This document shows positions 49,301 to 60,235 of a stretch of DNA of 64,000 nucleotides, piece after piece. The notes under the pieces are model-generated. The model ran no database searches. It was not told the DNA's origin and was given only the letters and a program-made list of their open reading frames with translations. Position 1 is the stretch's first letter. Each line of letters starts with the position of its first letter. The DNA comes from Monomorium pharaonis (lineage: Eukaryota > Arthropoda > Insecta > Hymenoptera > Formicidae), in the NCBI RefSeq assembly GCF_013373865.1, contig NC_050476.1:4820501-4884500 (forward strand), in the 5' to 3' direction. The position numbers and the translations under genes are program-made.

Positions 49301-50818
49301 CCAAGTGAAATACAGCGAAATGCACTAGCGTTGAAAAAGCTGCTTGCAAGCACCGTCAGCATTCTATTTCGCATTTTGCTGGATCCTGCTCAATAAGCAA
49401 TATCGTCATTGTCGAAAAACTTAGGAAAATAAAATTACGAAAACGTATCTGAGAAGAAAAGAATCTGTATCGTTCTTTCCATTATTTCCATGAAAAATGA
49501 ATTCTAGCACATTATTTAGCACGAGTTATTGTCCAAGAATCTTAAATATGTTAAGAATTTTTTCTTGAAATGAAGCATTGGTGATATATATGTATGGGAT
49601 ATGGCAACAAGAAATAATTTCCAAAATTGTACAAAATATTCGAACAAAATGTCGGGTTTAGATAAAAGTTATCGAATAAACGCTTCTGTGTTATTTGGCA
49701 CGAAACGTAAAATCGATTTGGAAAATTGGTTTTTCATGCGAACAAATGAGAGCTCTAGAGACGAGTTAACTGCTTCTCTCTCTCATGGGAGTTATTACTA
49801 ATCAATAGCCAATCGAAACAATAGTTTTAATATGCCTGCATGCGCGTGACAATATACTACCGCGATATTTCCCGAATGAATTAAGAGATAGACAAAAATA
49901 TCAAACGCTTTTTAAAAATACAAATTACCAGATATAAACAGACGTTTTTTTAATACAGATTTACAACTTGAAATACGCAATTTTAGTTAAAAGTATAAAA
50001 ATATGGTAAGTGATAAATTGTGAACAAGTGTTAAACATCAATTGGACATATATTAGCCATTCTTTTATAGTACTTGTTATGAGAACATAATGCCAATATG
50101 TTAAAAAATTATATTCCACAAAACTTTTGATTAAGTTTATTCAAGAAGAAATGTCGATCGTGGCCGTTCAGCATCATTATGAATTATTCATCGCGACAAC
50201 GCATCGAGAGCACAAACTTGTTCGGTTTTCCATTTATATTAAGCGTTATGCAAACTTGTCAGCATCAAGTGCCGAAACTCGAATAATTCGCGCGAGTTTG
50301 CAATTAACGAACTTCCCTGAAAGAAATTCATCAATGGGTCTCAACAAAGTATTATAATTTATTCGTCATACTTATTTAATACATTCAAAGTTATTATGTA
50401 TTTAATTACAAGAGTTACTTCTTCAAGACACATAAAGTAGAAATTCAATTTCCAAAAAACTCATGGAATTTAGCTAAATTTATATTTAAATTGCGATTTC
50501 ACAAAAATTTTGTGAAAATCTGATTCGTCAATCACTTTCAATACACAATACATTAAAAAAGATACTTAGAAATTTATTTATGAGATGTAATGTTTGTTTT
50601 ACTGAAATATACTGAATCTTTATTTAGATACGACGAAATAAAACTTTATTCTTAGCAAATAAATTAATTAATGAGAAAAATGAGATATATTTTATAGAAA
50701 TTATTACATTATGTTGATTGTCTACAACTTTTAAAATCTTTGACGTCTAAATTTTGTAAAGCGATTGCAATAAATGTTTTTTTTATTGACGGCAACTTTT
50801 CGCCATTTGTCGTTACAG
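46366..50818. other. balanced then AT-rich DNA, no supported gene
   Basis: CpG-rich to about 46850, then mainly AT-rich. At 47196 a long pyrimidine stretch with TTTCACAG precedes an open frame of about 87 codons to 47464, and another frame of 24 codons; without a donor or family I only note it. A GTGAGTATT donor-like site lies at 47902. Confidence 0.5.
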
Positions 50819-50992
50819 AATTCGAATATTCTGAATTATAATTCCAAAATGTTTCTTACGAGCGCTTATTACATGAGATCGCATCAAATGCATGGTCATC
50901 AAGCTCAGCAAAGCTTATCAATAGATCAGCTTTTGCGAATGTCAGTGCGATTGTGTGATCTAAACTGTTTCAGTAATGGAACCTGTGATACG
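50819..50992 (+). CDS. candidate 174-bp internal exon, cysteine-containing peptide
   Basis: This is the best single internal-exon candidate. A long pyrimidine-rich lead (TTTTTTTTATTGACGGCAAC, then TTTTCGCCATTTGTCGTTACAG) is followed by exactly 58 codons ending at ACG then GTACGTTG. Phase is 0 at both ends. The peptide is histidine/glutamine-rich in the middle (SHQMHGHQAQQSLSIDQLLR) and ends RLCDLNCFSNGTCDT. The last part has C-x3-C-x5-C spacing, which resembles the start of an EGF-like module that a following exon would have to complete. That resemblance is weak evidence and no family is claimed. Reading through the donor stops six codons later. An internal ATG at 50849 could also start a protein. 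Confidence 0.4.
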
Positions 50993-51651
50993 GTACGTTG
51001 CTCTCCGATATAGGGACTGTAATGAGCCGGCTCCGCGCCGGAATGTCAAAGGTCTCTTCACGTCGCAGCGGTAAACCATTCTAACTTTGATAGCTTATTC
51101 CTTGACGCGTATTCGCGGACTACGACGAGTCGAACAATTAAACGCTATCGAGGTTTGGCCGGAAATAAATAGCAAATATCGTCAGGCTGGCCGAGTTGGT
51201 GACATCGTGGAACCGACACGTTAGTTAATCACTCGGCGGTGCATGTTCAATTGCGATCGCGCTGTCTAGGAATTCAGGTCACTGAAGCTGTAATGAAGCT
51301 TTGCGGGTTAATAGCAAAAGGGACTGATACGCCGCTACGCAATTCCATCCTTAATCGTCTATGACGTTTAAATTTCAACGACGTCGTTACACTTAACTTT
51401 GATTTTGATCGAAGTTATTCTTTCATTGCACTTAAAAAAAACATTTTTAATTTTATTTTTTACTTTTTAAAATTATTTTCTTAAAATTTACCAAATTATG
51501 AAAAAAAAATTTTTTTTTCTTATACTCAAGATTATGAATAAAATTAAAAATATCAGAATTAAAAGTGAAACAAGAAACTAGAATTAGAAGCTCATTGTTT
51601 GCAATATTCTACACATTAGTTAGCTTTAAATTAATTTGTGTAGTAATTTCG

Positions 51652-52179
51652 TTATAGGATTTCGGAGTTAATACATGAAGTTGCAAGTAGCAAGAGCTTA
51701 ATAACTGAAGGCTGTTGACACGTTGATATATTACGAAGTAACGCAATGAATATCGTATTACCGGGCGCGAATTCAACCACTGTAATCCACAAATATCGCT
51801 CACTTATACTGTCAAATAACCAATTGTGCAGCCCATATAGCAACAACCCGGCGTAATGACGCAAATGACGGATTGTTACCATTAATCTGACAAGTCTGAT
51901 TAATTTTCGCCGATATATTAATCCAAATGTGAAGCTAGACTTTTGGAACAAAGTAAGAATTTGTACTTTTTGTTTGTGAAAAGGCATTATTGAACAACTT
52001 AAGTCAAAAAATGTTACAAGAAATAATATTATGAAAGAAAAGAAATTGAATTTTTTAATTATTTCTACTAGTGACAAATAATAATAATAATAACGCAGTG
52101 ATAGAAAAAAGTTTGAAAGTCTTTGCACAAATACTTTTTGGTTAACAAAAAATATTGTTTTTTTTTTGTTGCTTGTCAT
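51652..52179 (-). CDS. ATG-started 175-residue ORF, hydrophobic, unknown
   Basis: A frame on the minus strand starts at a true ATG (52179) and runs 175 codons to TAA. The first 60 codons cross very AT-rich DNA, where a stop is expected about every 10 codons, so the length is notable. Residues 44-63 (around FSFIILFLVTFFDLSC) form a likely membrane segment. Further hydrophobic stretches lie near 109-122, 130-148 and 159-170. Basic clusters lie between them (YRRKLIRLVRLMVTIRHLRH). This would suit a small multi-pass membrane protein or a decayed receptor fragment, but no family signature is visible. The second half has higher GC than the first. On the opposite strand, a shorter open frame ends at a GTAAGA site, which complicates the assignment. 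Confidence 0.3.
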   Translation of the reverse strand: MTSNKKKTIFFVNQKVFVQRLSNFFLSLRYYYYYLSLVEIIKKFNFFSFIILFLVTFFDLSCSIMPFHKQKVQILTLFQKSSFTFGLIYRRKLIRLVRLMVTIRHLRHYAGLLLYGLHNWLFDSISERYLWITVVEFAPGNTIFIALLRNISTCQQPSVIKLLLLATSCINSEIL

Positions 52180-55007
52180 AAATTTATTTCGTTATATTGT
52201 TACTGACGCGCAACGACGTCGTTAAAGTTTCCATGAAGTGTGTTAGGGAGCAACAGTCCCGTCTACGTCCGTAAATATTTTATAGCGCATAACCCGTCAT
52301 GCGTAATCCGTTGACAAATAGCTGATGTCGAATTGATATCCATTTAGTGATCTCTCTCGATAAGTGTCGTACACGCGAAAATCTCTCACAATGACTCGTA
52401 TTCGATTTCGTGAGTAAACATATCTCGGTTATATCGAATTTGAGGGGTGACAAAGTTCACGAACAAAGTTGCTCGGCTTCACGCCACAAAGTTGCCTTGT
52501 TATTGCGCGAATAGTCAAGATAATACGATAATATTACCTATGAAATTGCGTTTGTTGTTGGTGTATTCAGAATTTGACGCCACTCGTGAGATTGCTTATC
52601 CCCGGCGCGCAATATCGAGAAGGGAATTTGGTTATGCTATACGTGCAATTATTAATTACGACAAACGCAATCGCGCTTGAGACTCGAGCCTTAAATTACA
52701 GCGCAAGATATCAAACTTGAACGGGCGAGAAATGCGTTAAGTCTTGTACTTGAGCCACTTTGTGAATACCAATGAGATCGGAGGGATGTACTCGAGGTCG
52801 GCGACACTCTCGCAATGGTACGGTCAACTACATAACCGCTTATTGCCCGCCAGTTCGTGTCGATGACGCAACGGGGTAGCGCGTCCTTTGTGATGGACGT
52901 CCACGCGGTTTAATACTCGGTGCGTCCACGTCAATTAAAGTTTAGCGGCACGTTGCACGAGCGGCCGACAACACGACGCACGACGCGTTCGAAAGCGATC
53001 GTGATAAAAGCTCCGCTTGAAAAAATGTATGGCTCGAAATTTCTGCAAATGCGGACAATATCGTTCGGACGCTAGCGCGTAGCTGCTACAAGGCTTTTAG
53101 GCTGCGACGGCTATATTTCAATCGTTGCGTTACGTTACGTTAAACAGACGGAAATCGTAGCGAGATTACAACAATTGATAAGCATTTCTGTACTACGCTT
53201 TTGAGACAATAAGACTTTTTATAAAATAAAAGAGAAAGAAACTTTCATGTGTGTGTGTGTGTGTGTTATTATTTTAATATGCACATTGCATATGAAAAGT
53301 TATGCGTTTTTTTTTCTTTATTTTCGACACAAATACAGAAAATCAGCAAGGCGATTATTTTTACTCTCTACGTTAATTCAAACACAGTTTTTTTTTCCTG
53401 ATATACGTTAGTCAAAAGAGTATGGACATCGTTTTGCACAGCTTTAGGTAATGAAATGTTCTTTGAAGTAGTCTCACAAAACTGTTTTCACGTACTTCAA
53501 AATTAATTAAAACATAGCAACATCCTGACGGACGTGTTTAAAAGTTGTTCTTTGCGTATTACGCGGCCAGACTGATTTTATTCCGTGTGAAACTCACAAT
53601 CCACAACGCTTCCCGACAGGTTGCGTAAATTTGGCGCACACCAATTAAATGTTTCAATAAACTTTGGGAACTTGTATCATTAATTACGCGATCTAATATC
53701 TGCTACTGATTAGGAGCACATTATTATTACACGATTAGAAGCACCTGCATCGTGGAAAGTTCCAAGTCTGCTATCGAACATGTCTTATCTATGATACTTC
53801 CGGTAAATTAATAGCAACATAAATTTATTCAGCGTTATTAAAAAGCATTATTGGCGAAGGATGAAAGTTTCATATTTTAATGAGCTGGATTTTCTAAAAT
53901 GCAGCACGGAGATAGCTTAAAAGCTTCAGGAGAAACGTTCGTCGGAGATAACAAATATTTCAAGAGACGTTAGCGATACTTTTCTTTGAACCACAAAACG
54001 GAACATATTTCGTAACTACACAGCTATGCTTTTTCGACCGGTCAGAGTTGTCGGAAACACGTGGAGATCGAGAGTGAAGGTCTTCAAAAAAATGTCGATG
54101 CGTCGACATCAAATTGTCACATGAAAACTCATGAAAATGGCGAGAACATAAAAACGTAGAATCGAGTATCATCCGACAGTTTTCGGGCAGGAAGTATATG
54201 AATTGGTACGCGAATAGGACAATACGACAGAGTCTGGTTGTAACGGGTTAATCTAATTTAGCCGCTGCGGGATTTGCGCGAACTGTATCTGCGATTCGCG
54301 ATACAGTGTACCGATGTAGTTGGTTTAAAGCCACACTCGCGACGAGCTTGTCTCTCACAAAACCAGACTAGCCATTATGTGGTAATAATAGAGCGCATTG
54401 TAAGACACTATATGTAGGATATAAATTAAAATTTAATCTCAGCAAGTAATAATTTAGGGACGCCGAACGTCACGGGGAATAAGCATTGCGGGATACGTAC
54501 GCGTTCTACGTACGAACGCGAGATCGTAAAACTCGACAAACGCTATAATCGAGATTTTTAAATGTCGTGTACTACGTTAGCAATATGCCCGCGATGGGGA
54601 CGCGTATATATCGTCTCTTAACTGCTGTACAGTGCCGCAGTGTTGCAATTCTGCTGCGTAGCGGGCCTCGAAAACTGACCGTGTCCGAGTAGAGAATCGG
54701 GACGGCTAAACGGCGCTGGCTGAATTATTTCACGACCTTCCCGTCTAGCTTTTTCCACTTCTGTCGACATAAATGATGATTACGTAGGAAATTCTCGTTG
54801 CGTTTGAGTGTGAAAAAAAGAAAGAGGGAGAGACAGAGAAAGAGAGAAAAATCATCTCCCGCGTTAATTAACCCGACGGACAAATCTCGTCCATTTTCGC
54901 GCAATAAATTATCATTTATTAAGCGCGTAACCACTTAATCCGATTTTTTCGCCCCGAGTACATACAAATTTGTATATTTATGCATGCGCCGTTGGAGCCC
55001 ATAACAC
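52180..55007. other. mixed DNA, no supported gene
   Basis: 52680-53110 is CpG-rich and 53160-54200 AT-rich. An ATG at 52391 in a good context (CTCACAATGAC) is followed 19 bases later by a GTGAGTAAAC donor, which could be a tiny first coding exon, but six codons cannot be supported. Nothing else is recognised. Confidence 0.45.
53248..53266. repeat. (TG)n microsatellite
   Basis: About nine TG units between TTTCA and TATTATTTT. Confidence 0.95.
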
Positions 55008-55031
55008 GTGTTTTTTTTTTTTCGTCGACAG

Positions 55032-55415
55032 ATGCAAGAAAAAGTCGCAGGTGCTCGTAGCAGCGCGCACGCACGTATCGTAATTGCGCACCGGCAATCG
55101 ATATCATGTCCTACGGATCCGGGGATTTGCGAATTTTTATACAAGCCGCGGATAAACGCGTTCCCTCTCTCGCGCTCCCCCGTAAAATCGACGAAGATAT
55201 ATTTCAAAGTTTCTCTCCACGGGCGCAAGACACGCCCGTTCCTGAACGCTCTCATGAAAGATTTATGCTTACGCGAAAAGTCCGCTAACGCACACGGACG
55301 ACAACGCACCGACGACGGCGAAGACGGCGAAGACGACGACGACGACGACGTCGAGACGGCGGTGGTCGACGACAAACGAGAAAAGCCCGCCTTCGGGAAT
55401 CAATTTGCGGGATGA
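55032..55415 (+). CDS. candidate ORF of 127 residues with acidic tail
   Basis: A pyrimidine tract (a run of twelve T, then CGTCGACAG) is followed immediately by an ATG at 55032 that opens 127 codons to TGA. The protein starts MQEKVAGARSSAHARIVIAH, has a basic lysine/arginine-rich centre (VKSTKIYFKVSLHGRKTRPF), then an acidic run of six aspartates encoded by the GAC repeat, and ends KREKPAFGNQFAG. Charge segregation like this occurs in nucleolar or chromatin proteins, but no domain is recognised. The minus strand is open across 54935-55375 for 146 codons and looks equally protein-like, so only one strand can be right. The acceptor directly before the ATG favours the plus strand. Confidence 0.28.
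   Translation: MQEKVAGARSSAHARIVIAHRQSISCPTDPGICEFLYKPRINAFPLSRSPVKSTKIYFKVSLHGRKTRPFLNALMKDLCLREKSANAHGRQRTDDGEDGEDDDDDDVETAVVDDKREKPAFGNQFAG
55311..55350. repeat. degenerate (GAC)n trinucleotide repeat
   Basis: GACGACGGCGAAGACGGCGA followed by six GAC units. On the plus frame it encodes an acidic run; on the minus frame it gives a serine run. Confidence 0.9.
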
Positions 55416-55417
55416 AT

Positions 55418-55783
55418 TCAATACCACGAAACTGATGGAACAACCGGTGTCACTTGTGGATGGAAGGTCGATCGTACGTTCCATCCCTGAACTAAATTTT
55501 CAAGCCACGGTAAAGTAGACGGATCTTCGTCCAAATTTGATACCTCGCTTCTCCAGAGCTCGCTTAATTTGGCGACCGCTGGAATTGTGCATCCGTCGAC
55601 GAGGATGTTTCCCGCGTCAGATAGGTGAAGATAGGGACGTATCTCTCGTATCGGCGCAACGTGCATCGCGTTGTTGCATCGCGCGGACTGTTGCATCGCG
55701 CAGCGCACGAAGGCGCGCGACGCGCGGTAACTCGCAGGGCCATCATTTACCATCAAACAGACCACGCGTAGAATAATATACAA
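55418..55783 (-). CDS. candidate ORF, 121 codons, ends at TGA
   Basis: On the minus strand the last 75 codons read like a soluble protein: HLSDAGNILVDGCTIPAVAK, then KLSELWRSEVSNLDEDPSTL, then PWLENLVQGW, ending VVPSVSWY before TGA. The first third is arginine/cysteine-rich, consistent with non-coding CpG DNA, so a real exon would begin inside the frame. The only acceptor-like site, GATGCACAATTCCAG, is of moderate quality. There is no ATG at the 5' boundary. A plus frame overlaps the upstream half. No family is recognised. Confidence 0.25.
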   Translation of the reverse strand: MYIILRVVCLMVNDGPASYRASRAFVRCAMQQSARCNNAMHVAPIREIRPYLHLSDAGNILVDGCTIPAVAKLSELWRSEVSNLDEDPSTLPWLENLVQGWNVRSTFHPQVTPVVPSVSWY

Positions 55784-58700
55784 CGTGCCAGTCTTGCCCG
55801 CGCGGTATCAGGCAATAATTCCTGCCCAGGTATCTGCATAATATACAGTCGACGGCGCGAGATTCCCTCCATACAAACGTTTACGTTTCGGATACGTTCT
55901 CGGCGGACGTGCGGGCGACCATTTCGCTCGCTGCTCGAGATCTGTTCGAGCGATTCCGCCGATGTAAATCACTGTCTGCTTCGGCGAAATTTAGATCTTC
56001 GTCGTAGGTACGCAGGGAGAATCCACTGGGGCTCGTGCGTGTCAAGAAGAATCATTGGATGCCCGCCGAGGCGCAGCCCCCTCGATAATTCATGACTGAC
56101 GGATGGAAGTTTTGAGTTTCCGCGAATTAGAATTCGGCGAATTTAACTCGGTAAAAATGATATTGCAAATAATAATTGAAATAAGACGGTGATGTGTATA
56201 ATTTCGGTCTCGAAACGTAATAGTTTTTAAATTGAACCTGAATAGCAATATTATGTTAAATATTATTAAATTGATAATTATGATCTTATTAGCATTATTA
56301 GCATAACGAATGCTTGTTAGCGTGTTGAAGAACCATAAAAAATATAAAATCATACGAGAAATAATATTTAATACTTAAAGTCTTGTTCCTTTTTTTTTTT
56401 TAATTTTGATGATAATATTACAAACTTTAGCTTAATGTACGGTTTTGTTACATTTGCAGTCATACTTTCCGATCGAATGTTGCAGCGAAACGTTGCAAGC
56501 GAGGCCGATAAATACGTATCGAATCAGGTCGAATAAATTAATGGCAATGTGCATTTTCTTAAATAATGCAACTGCATTATTTAAGCAGAGTGACGCGCCG
56601 GGACTAGTCGCGCCGAGATAATGAATTCCGCGAATGGCATTTGGAAGTCATAAAAGATTTATGATATGCCGCAGTTGTTGTACGCGGAGGGCACGCGTAA
56701 TTCCGCAGCAGCCAACGTGTCGCCGGGGTGACACATCATGTAAATGAAACATGTCGCACGTATGTGTATATACACGTCGGAATAATGCAGGTCGCACAAC
56801 GCGACTCGATGCAAATCGCGGCTCATGAGCGCCCGCTTCAACGATCGATCGATCTGAGCCTTCGCGCGACTGCTGCGAATAAGACCCTTTTATCCGGACA
56901 TGCTTTCGAACAACGGCCAATCACTCCCCCTTGCCCCTCTCTCACATTTTCGGCCGATACCGCGCAACACGCGACCCTTAATCGATTGTAATTCATGCTC
57001 GCGGAGTATGCGAAACTTTCCTCGTGGTGGATGAGGCGAGAGTTTTCTGCTACGGTTTCGAGAGGGCCAAGGGTATTTAGTGGCCGTAAATCTTTCGAAT
57101 TGCTTCATTCTATCCTATTGCAAGAATACTGACTTGCATCCACTGACTTTTATCGGCGGAATATGGATGTTTTACGACGCCACGTGGGATTTTAATCGCC
57201 CGGGCCCCTTCGATTTGTATTCGCGATTCCGATCATCGCGATTCTATCGCATATACACACCGACCAATTGCGTTTCCACGTATATTTGTAACAATTTCCA
57301 GGGGATATAACTTACGTCTCATTGCTTTGCATTGCTTCATATTTCTGTTGAGGCAAGAAAGAAACCGACTCTAAAAAGCTTCGCCAATAAATTCACGGTA
57401 AATGTTTGTGATTAATATATAATACTAAATGTTTTGATATACTAAAATTACTTAATTGGGTTCATATGTTACGGGTACATTTTATTCGCCATTTCAATTC
57501 TTGTTGACTCCGCCGTTAATGCCGCTTCTCGATCTCAGACGGAGAGAAAGGCTCACCGTCTGAAGAGGAGTTCCGCTCGCGACTGACACGCCGGTTGACT
57601 TTAATGCGTCGTAAGTGTAATCGCGACGTGTTAATCCAGCAACGAGATCGGCGTGCAGACGGAACGAACGCCGGCAACGAACGGCGTCTCGCGAGGGAAT
57701 AAGATGTGCACAAAATTGGCATGATTAGATTTAATAAGCCCGTCGGGATTCCTGCGAGATGCCGCGTCTGGTAATTTGCGATGCCGTGGGGTTTTAAGAG
57801 CGCCTAGTTTGAGACGCCGATGTGTGCGATTGCTGTGCTGCATCAGAGAGTCAAGTTCGCGATATACAAATATTGCTCGATCATATAATCGCGTTTCATC
57901 TTCTAACGATATCACATGAATAATTAGTTCGGACTACAACATTTCGGTTACGTATTTACAGCATTCTCGTTAGTCTCATTAAATTTAGAGAAATTTTGTC
58001 TTTAAATAACGTAATTGATTTAACGTTGTTAAATCCAGTAATTATTTATTATTAATGAATAACATTAGATTTAAAGAAAACGATTGTTACAAGCGTCGTT
58101 TATTAAAATTAATATAGCCAAGCGGTTGCTAATATTACGCATCTCCACTGTAAAGTAGCTCTGATAAGTAAAAAATTGCTACGTTAAACCGTAAAATGAA
58201 GTCGTCAGTGCTTGTAACGCGCGAACGTTTATAACTCGCGATATTAGTGCATCTTTATAACACGCGCCTCTGTATGCGACCCTCATTTTTTACACTTTGC
58301 CGCACTTTACAAGTATTATGGAATGTTCATCTTGCTCGTTCGCACGTTTACAACTTCTGCCTTTTTACACGAAGCTGGATGATTCACATATTAGGATCCT
58401 TCCATTTAATATTACTCGACTGCACACTCAACGTTCTAATATATTAACTCCCTACTAATATTTTCACATACGCTCGAGCCTGAAACATTAAAATACGTTA
58501 CGATTACAGATTTGTAAATTTGTCTTTCGTACAATTTTTATTTGCTCGTAGGTTAATCGATATGTTTTTCACAAAGTATTACGCGCAATCAATTTTAATA
58601 TTTTATCTTAACATCGCGCTGTCAAAGAGAGGACAGGTTAAATAAATACTCTCACAAAATATCCATTTTATATGTTAATTAGTTTTTTAGTGTATCATAT

Positions 58701-60035
58701 TTATGCTTGTTGAAATGTGCACATTAGCGCTTTCAACTGATCCCACATGAGAAACGTACTTCATAAATTTTTAACTCCTCTTTTTCTAGGACCATCATTA
58801 CGTTTAAATTCGAAATGTTATTACTCTGAAAGTTAAATTCCGCCCTTAATCGATCGTGATCGACAGCCCGTAAATATGAAATGAATCCGGTACATCAAAA
58901 AGGACATTTCGTTGAATTCTCTATGACACAAAATACGTACGTATTCGGCAAATATAAAATATGACGACTGACGAAAAGAAGATTTTGACGTATGACAAGT
59001 TTGACATTAATAACGATCGAATGGATGATACGTTGATCATGATGAGAATGGCTTTAAAGGTACATAAAGGTTTTCTTATAATATGAGTGATAAATGCTCG
59101 TGCTTGGTGTAGATCCGCATAAAGATCGTTTGCGCGTGGCGTAAATATATTAATGACTTTATTTCAATAAAAATAGAATTTACATTAGACAAATAATTAG
59201 TAAAAAAAATAGTGCATTTCTTAAATGTTTATATATTATTTTGTTCATTCTTTCTATGGATTAATAGTAACGATTAACAGATTAAATGAGAAAAATCAAG
59301 GTAATATACACATGTGTATTATAAATAAAATTGATTTATTTACTTTTTAAAACATTTGGTAATAGATTACTTTTTATTATTAAAACATTAAAAAATACAA
59401 ATTTCTGACACAAGCTTATTTAATGCTATACTTAATAAAAAAATTTAATTTAGTGAGATGTAAAGAAAAATAAATTTGTCTAATAAAGATATAATTGTGA
59501 CAGTTATAATGTAATTTGCAGAGTCGGAACAAATCACTTTGAGATATTCACAAATTTGCATATGAGTTAGATTGCATGATTGGAGTATTTTTACAGAAAC
59601 TAAAAGTAAATGCAGTCTAAAGCCGCTGCTTTAATGGCGAGAAGTTTTAATTGGCAAGCCAATTATCGTCGAGATGAGTGAGGCAACTCGCATAAACGAA
59701 AAACTAGCTGTATTTTCTGGATTTTTTCTTGAACGTGAAGCTAAACTTTTCTTTGTTGCTCGCTTAGATTACAAACATTTTGTTGTCTTAATTTTCAACA
59801 TAACAGTTTAACCAAATTTCTCACTTTGTTTTATAGCATATGAATGAATATAAATAATATGTAAAGTATAAGCAAAAATTTAATTAATAAATTGCACAAT
59901 AATTTATTTGTATTGATGTAAAGTGGTGTATTGACATGAGACGACGCATTTCGAAAATATTTATTTTACACGGATGACACATGATAAAATGATAAATGCA
60001 CATGTTTAAAGTACAAAGAACTAGTGGGATAAACG
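55784..60035. other. mixed then AT-rich DNA, no supported gene
   Basis: Balanced patches at 55860-56100, 56580-57310 and 57500-57900 hold frames of 60-94 codons on either strand (for example 57631-57915 minus and 57080-57310 plus) without splice or domain support. From 57960 the DNA is AT-rich. AATTGGCAAGCCAATT at 59651-59666 is a small inverted repeat. Confidence 0.5.
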
Positions 60036-60043
60036 TATAAAAG
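60036..60043 (+). promoter_or_regulatory. TATA box candidate
   Basis: TATAAAAG followed by GGAACC matches the TATA consensus exactly. A transcription start would be expected near 60066-60068, about ten bases before the ATG at 60077. No arthropod initiator (TCAGT type) is evident at that spacing, which lowers confidence. Confidence 0.3.
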
Positions 60044-60076
60044 GGAACCGAGAGGGTACGCTAACAAGCCTGGCTA

Positions 60077-60235
60077 ATGGAAGCCAAGAAAGTTCGGGGG
60101 TTCAAATTCGTTTTATCCCTCCTCGACTGGACATATAGACAACAAAGAACCATTGGGGGCTTGGTACCGCCGCACGTTTTTCGTCTCCCCCTTCAAATTT
60201 CCGAATCCCTTCAAGGTACGGGCGCGGAAACTTGA
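60077..60235 (+). CDS. small ORF of 52 residues downstream of a TATA box
   Basis: An ATG followed by G opens 52 codons to TGA. The peptide begins MEAKKVRGFKFVLSLLDWTY, continues QQRTIGGLVPPHVFRLPLQI and ends SESLQGTGAET. It is basic at the start with a hydrophobic stretch and has balanced composition. A consensus TATA box lies 41 bp upstream, giving an unusually short leader if both are used. A CAAGGTACGG site near the end could be a donor. No family is recognised. A 52-codon frame from a given ATG is not rare by chance, so the combination with the TATA box is the only support. Confidence 0.25.
   Translation: MEAKKVRGFKFVLSLLDWTYRQQRTIGGLVPPHVFRLPLQISESLQGTGAET

Noticed and set aside
49470..49490. 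14-base match to the MITE terminus (ATGGAAAGAACGAT, reverse strand)
   Set aside because: Similarity stops after 14 bases and no second arm exists; matches of this length are expected by chance in 64 kb.
51181..51203. tRNA-Leu/Ser-like 5' half (GTCAGGCTGGCCGAGTTGGT)
   Set aside because: The A-box region matches, but no B box (GGTTCRANNCC), no complementary acceptor stem and no anticodon arm follow. At most it is a remnant of a tRNA-derived sequence.
60100..60125. B-box-like GGTTCAAATTC
   Set aside because: No matching A box or cloverleaf; it lies inside the small ORF candidate.
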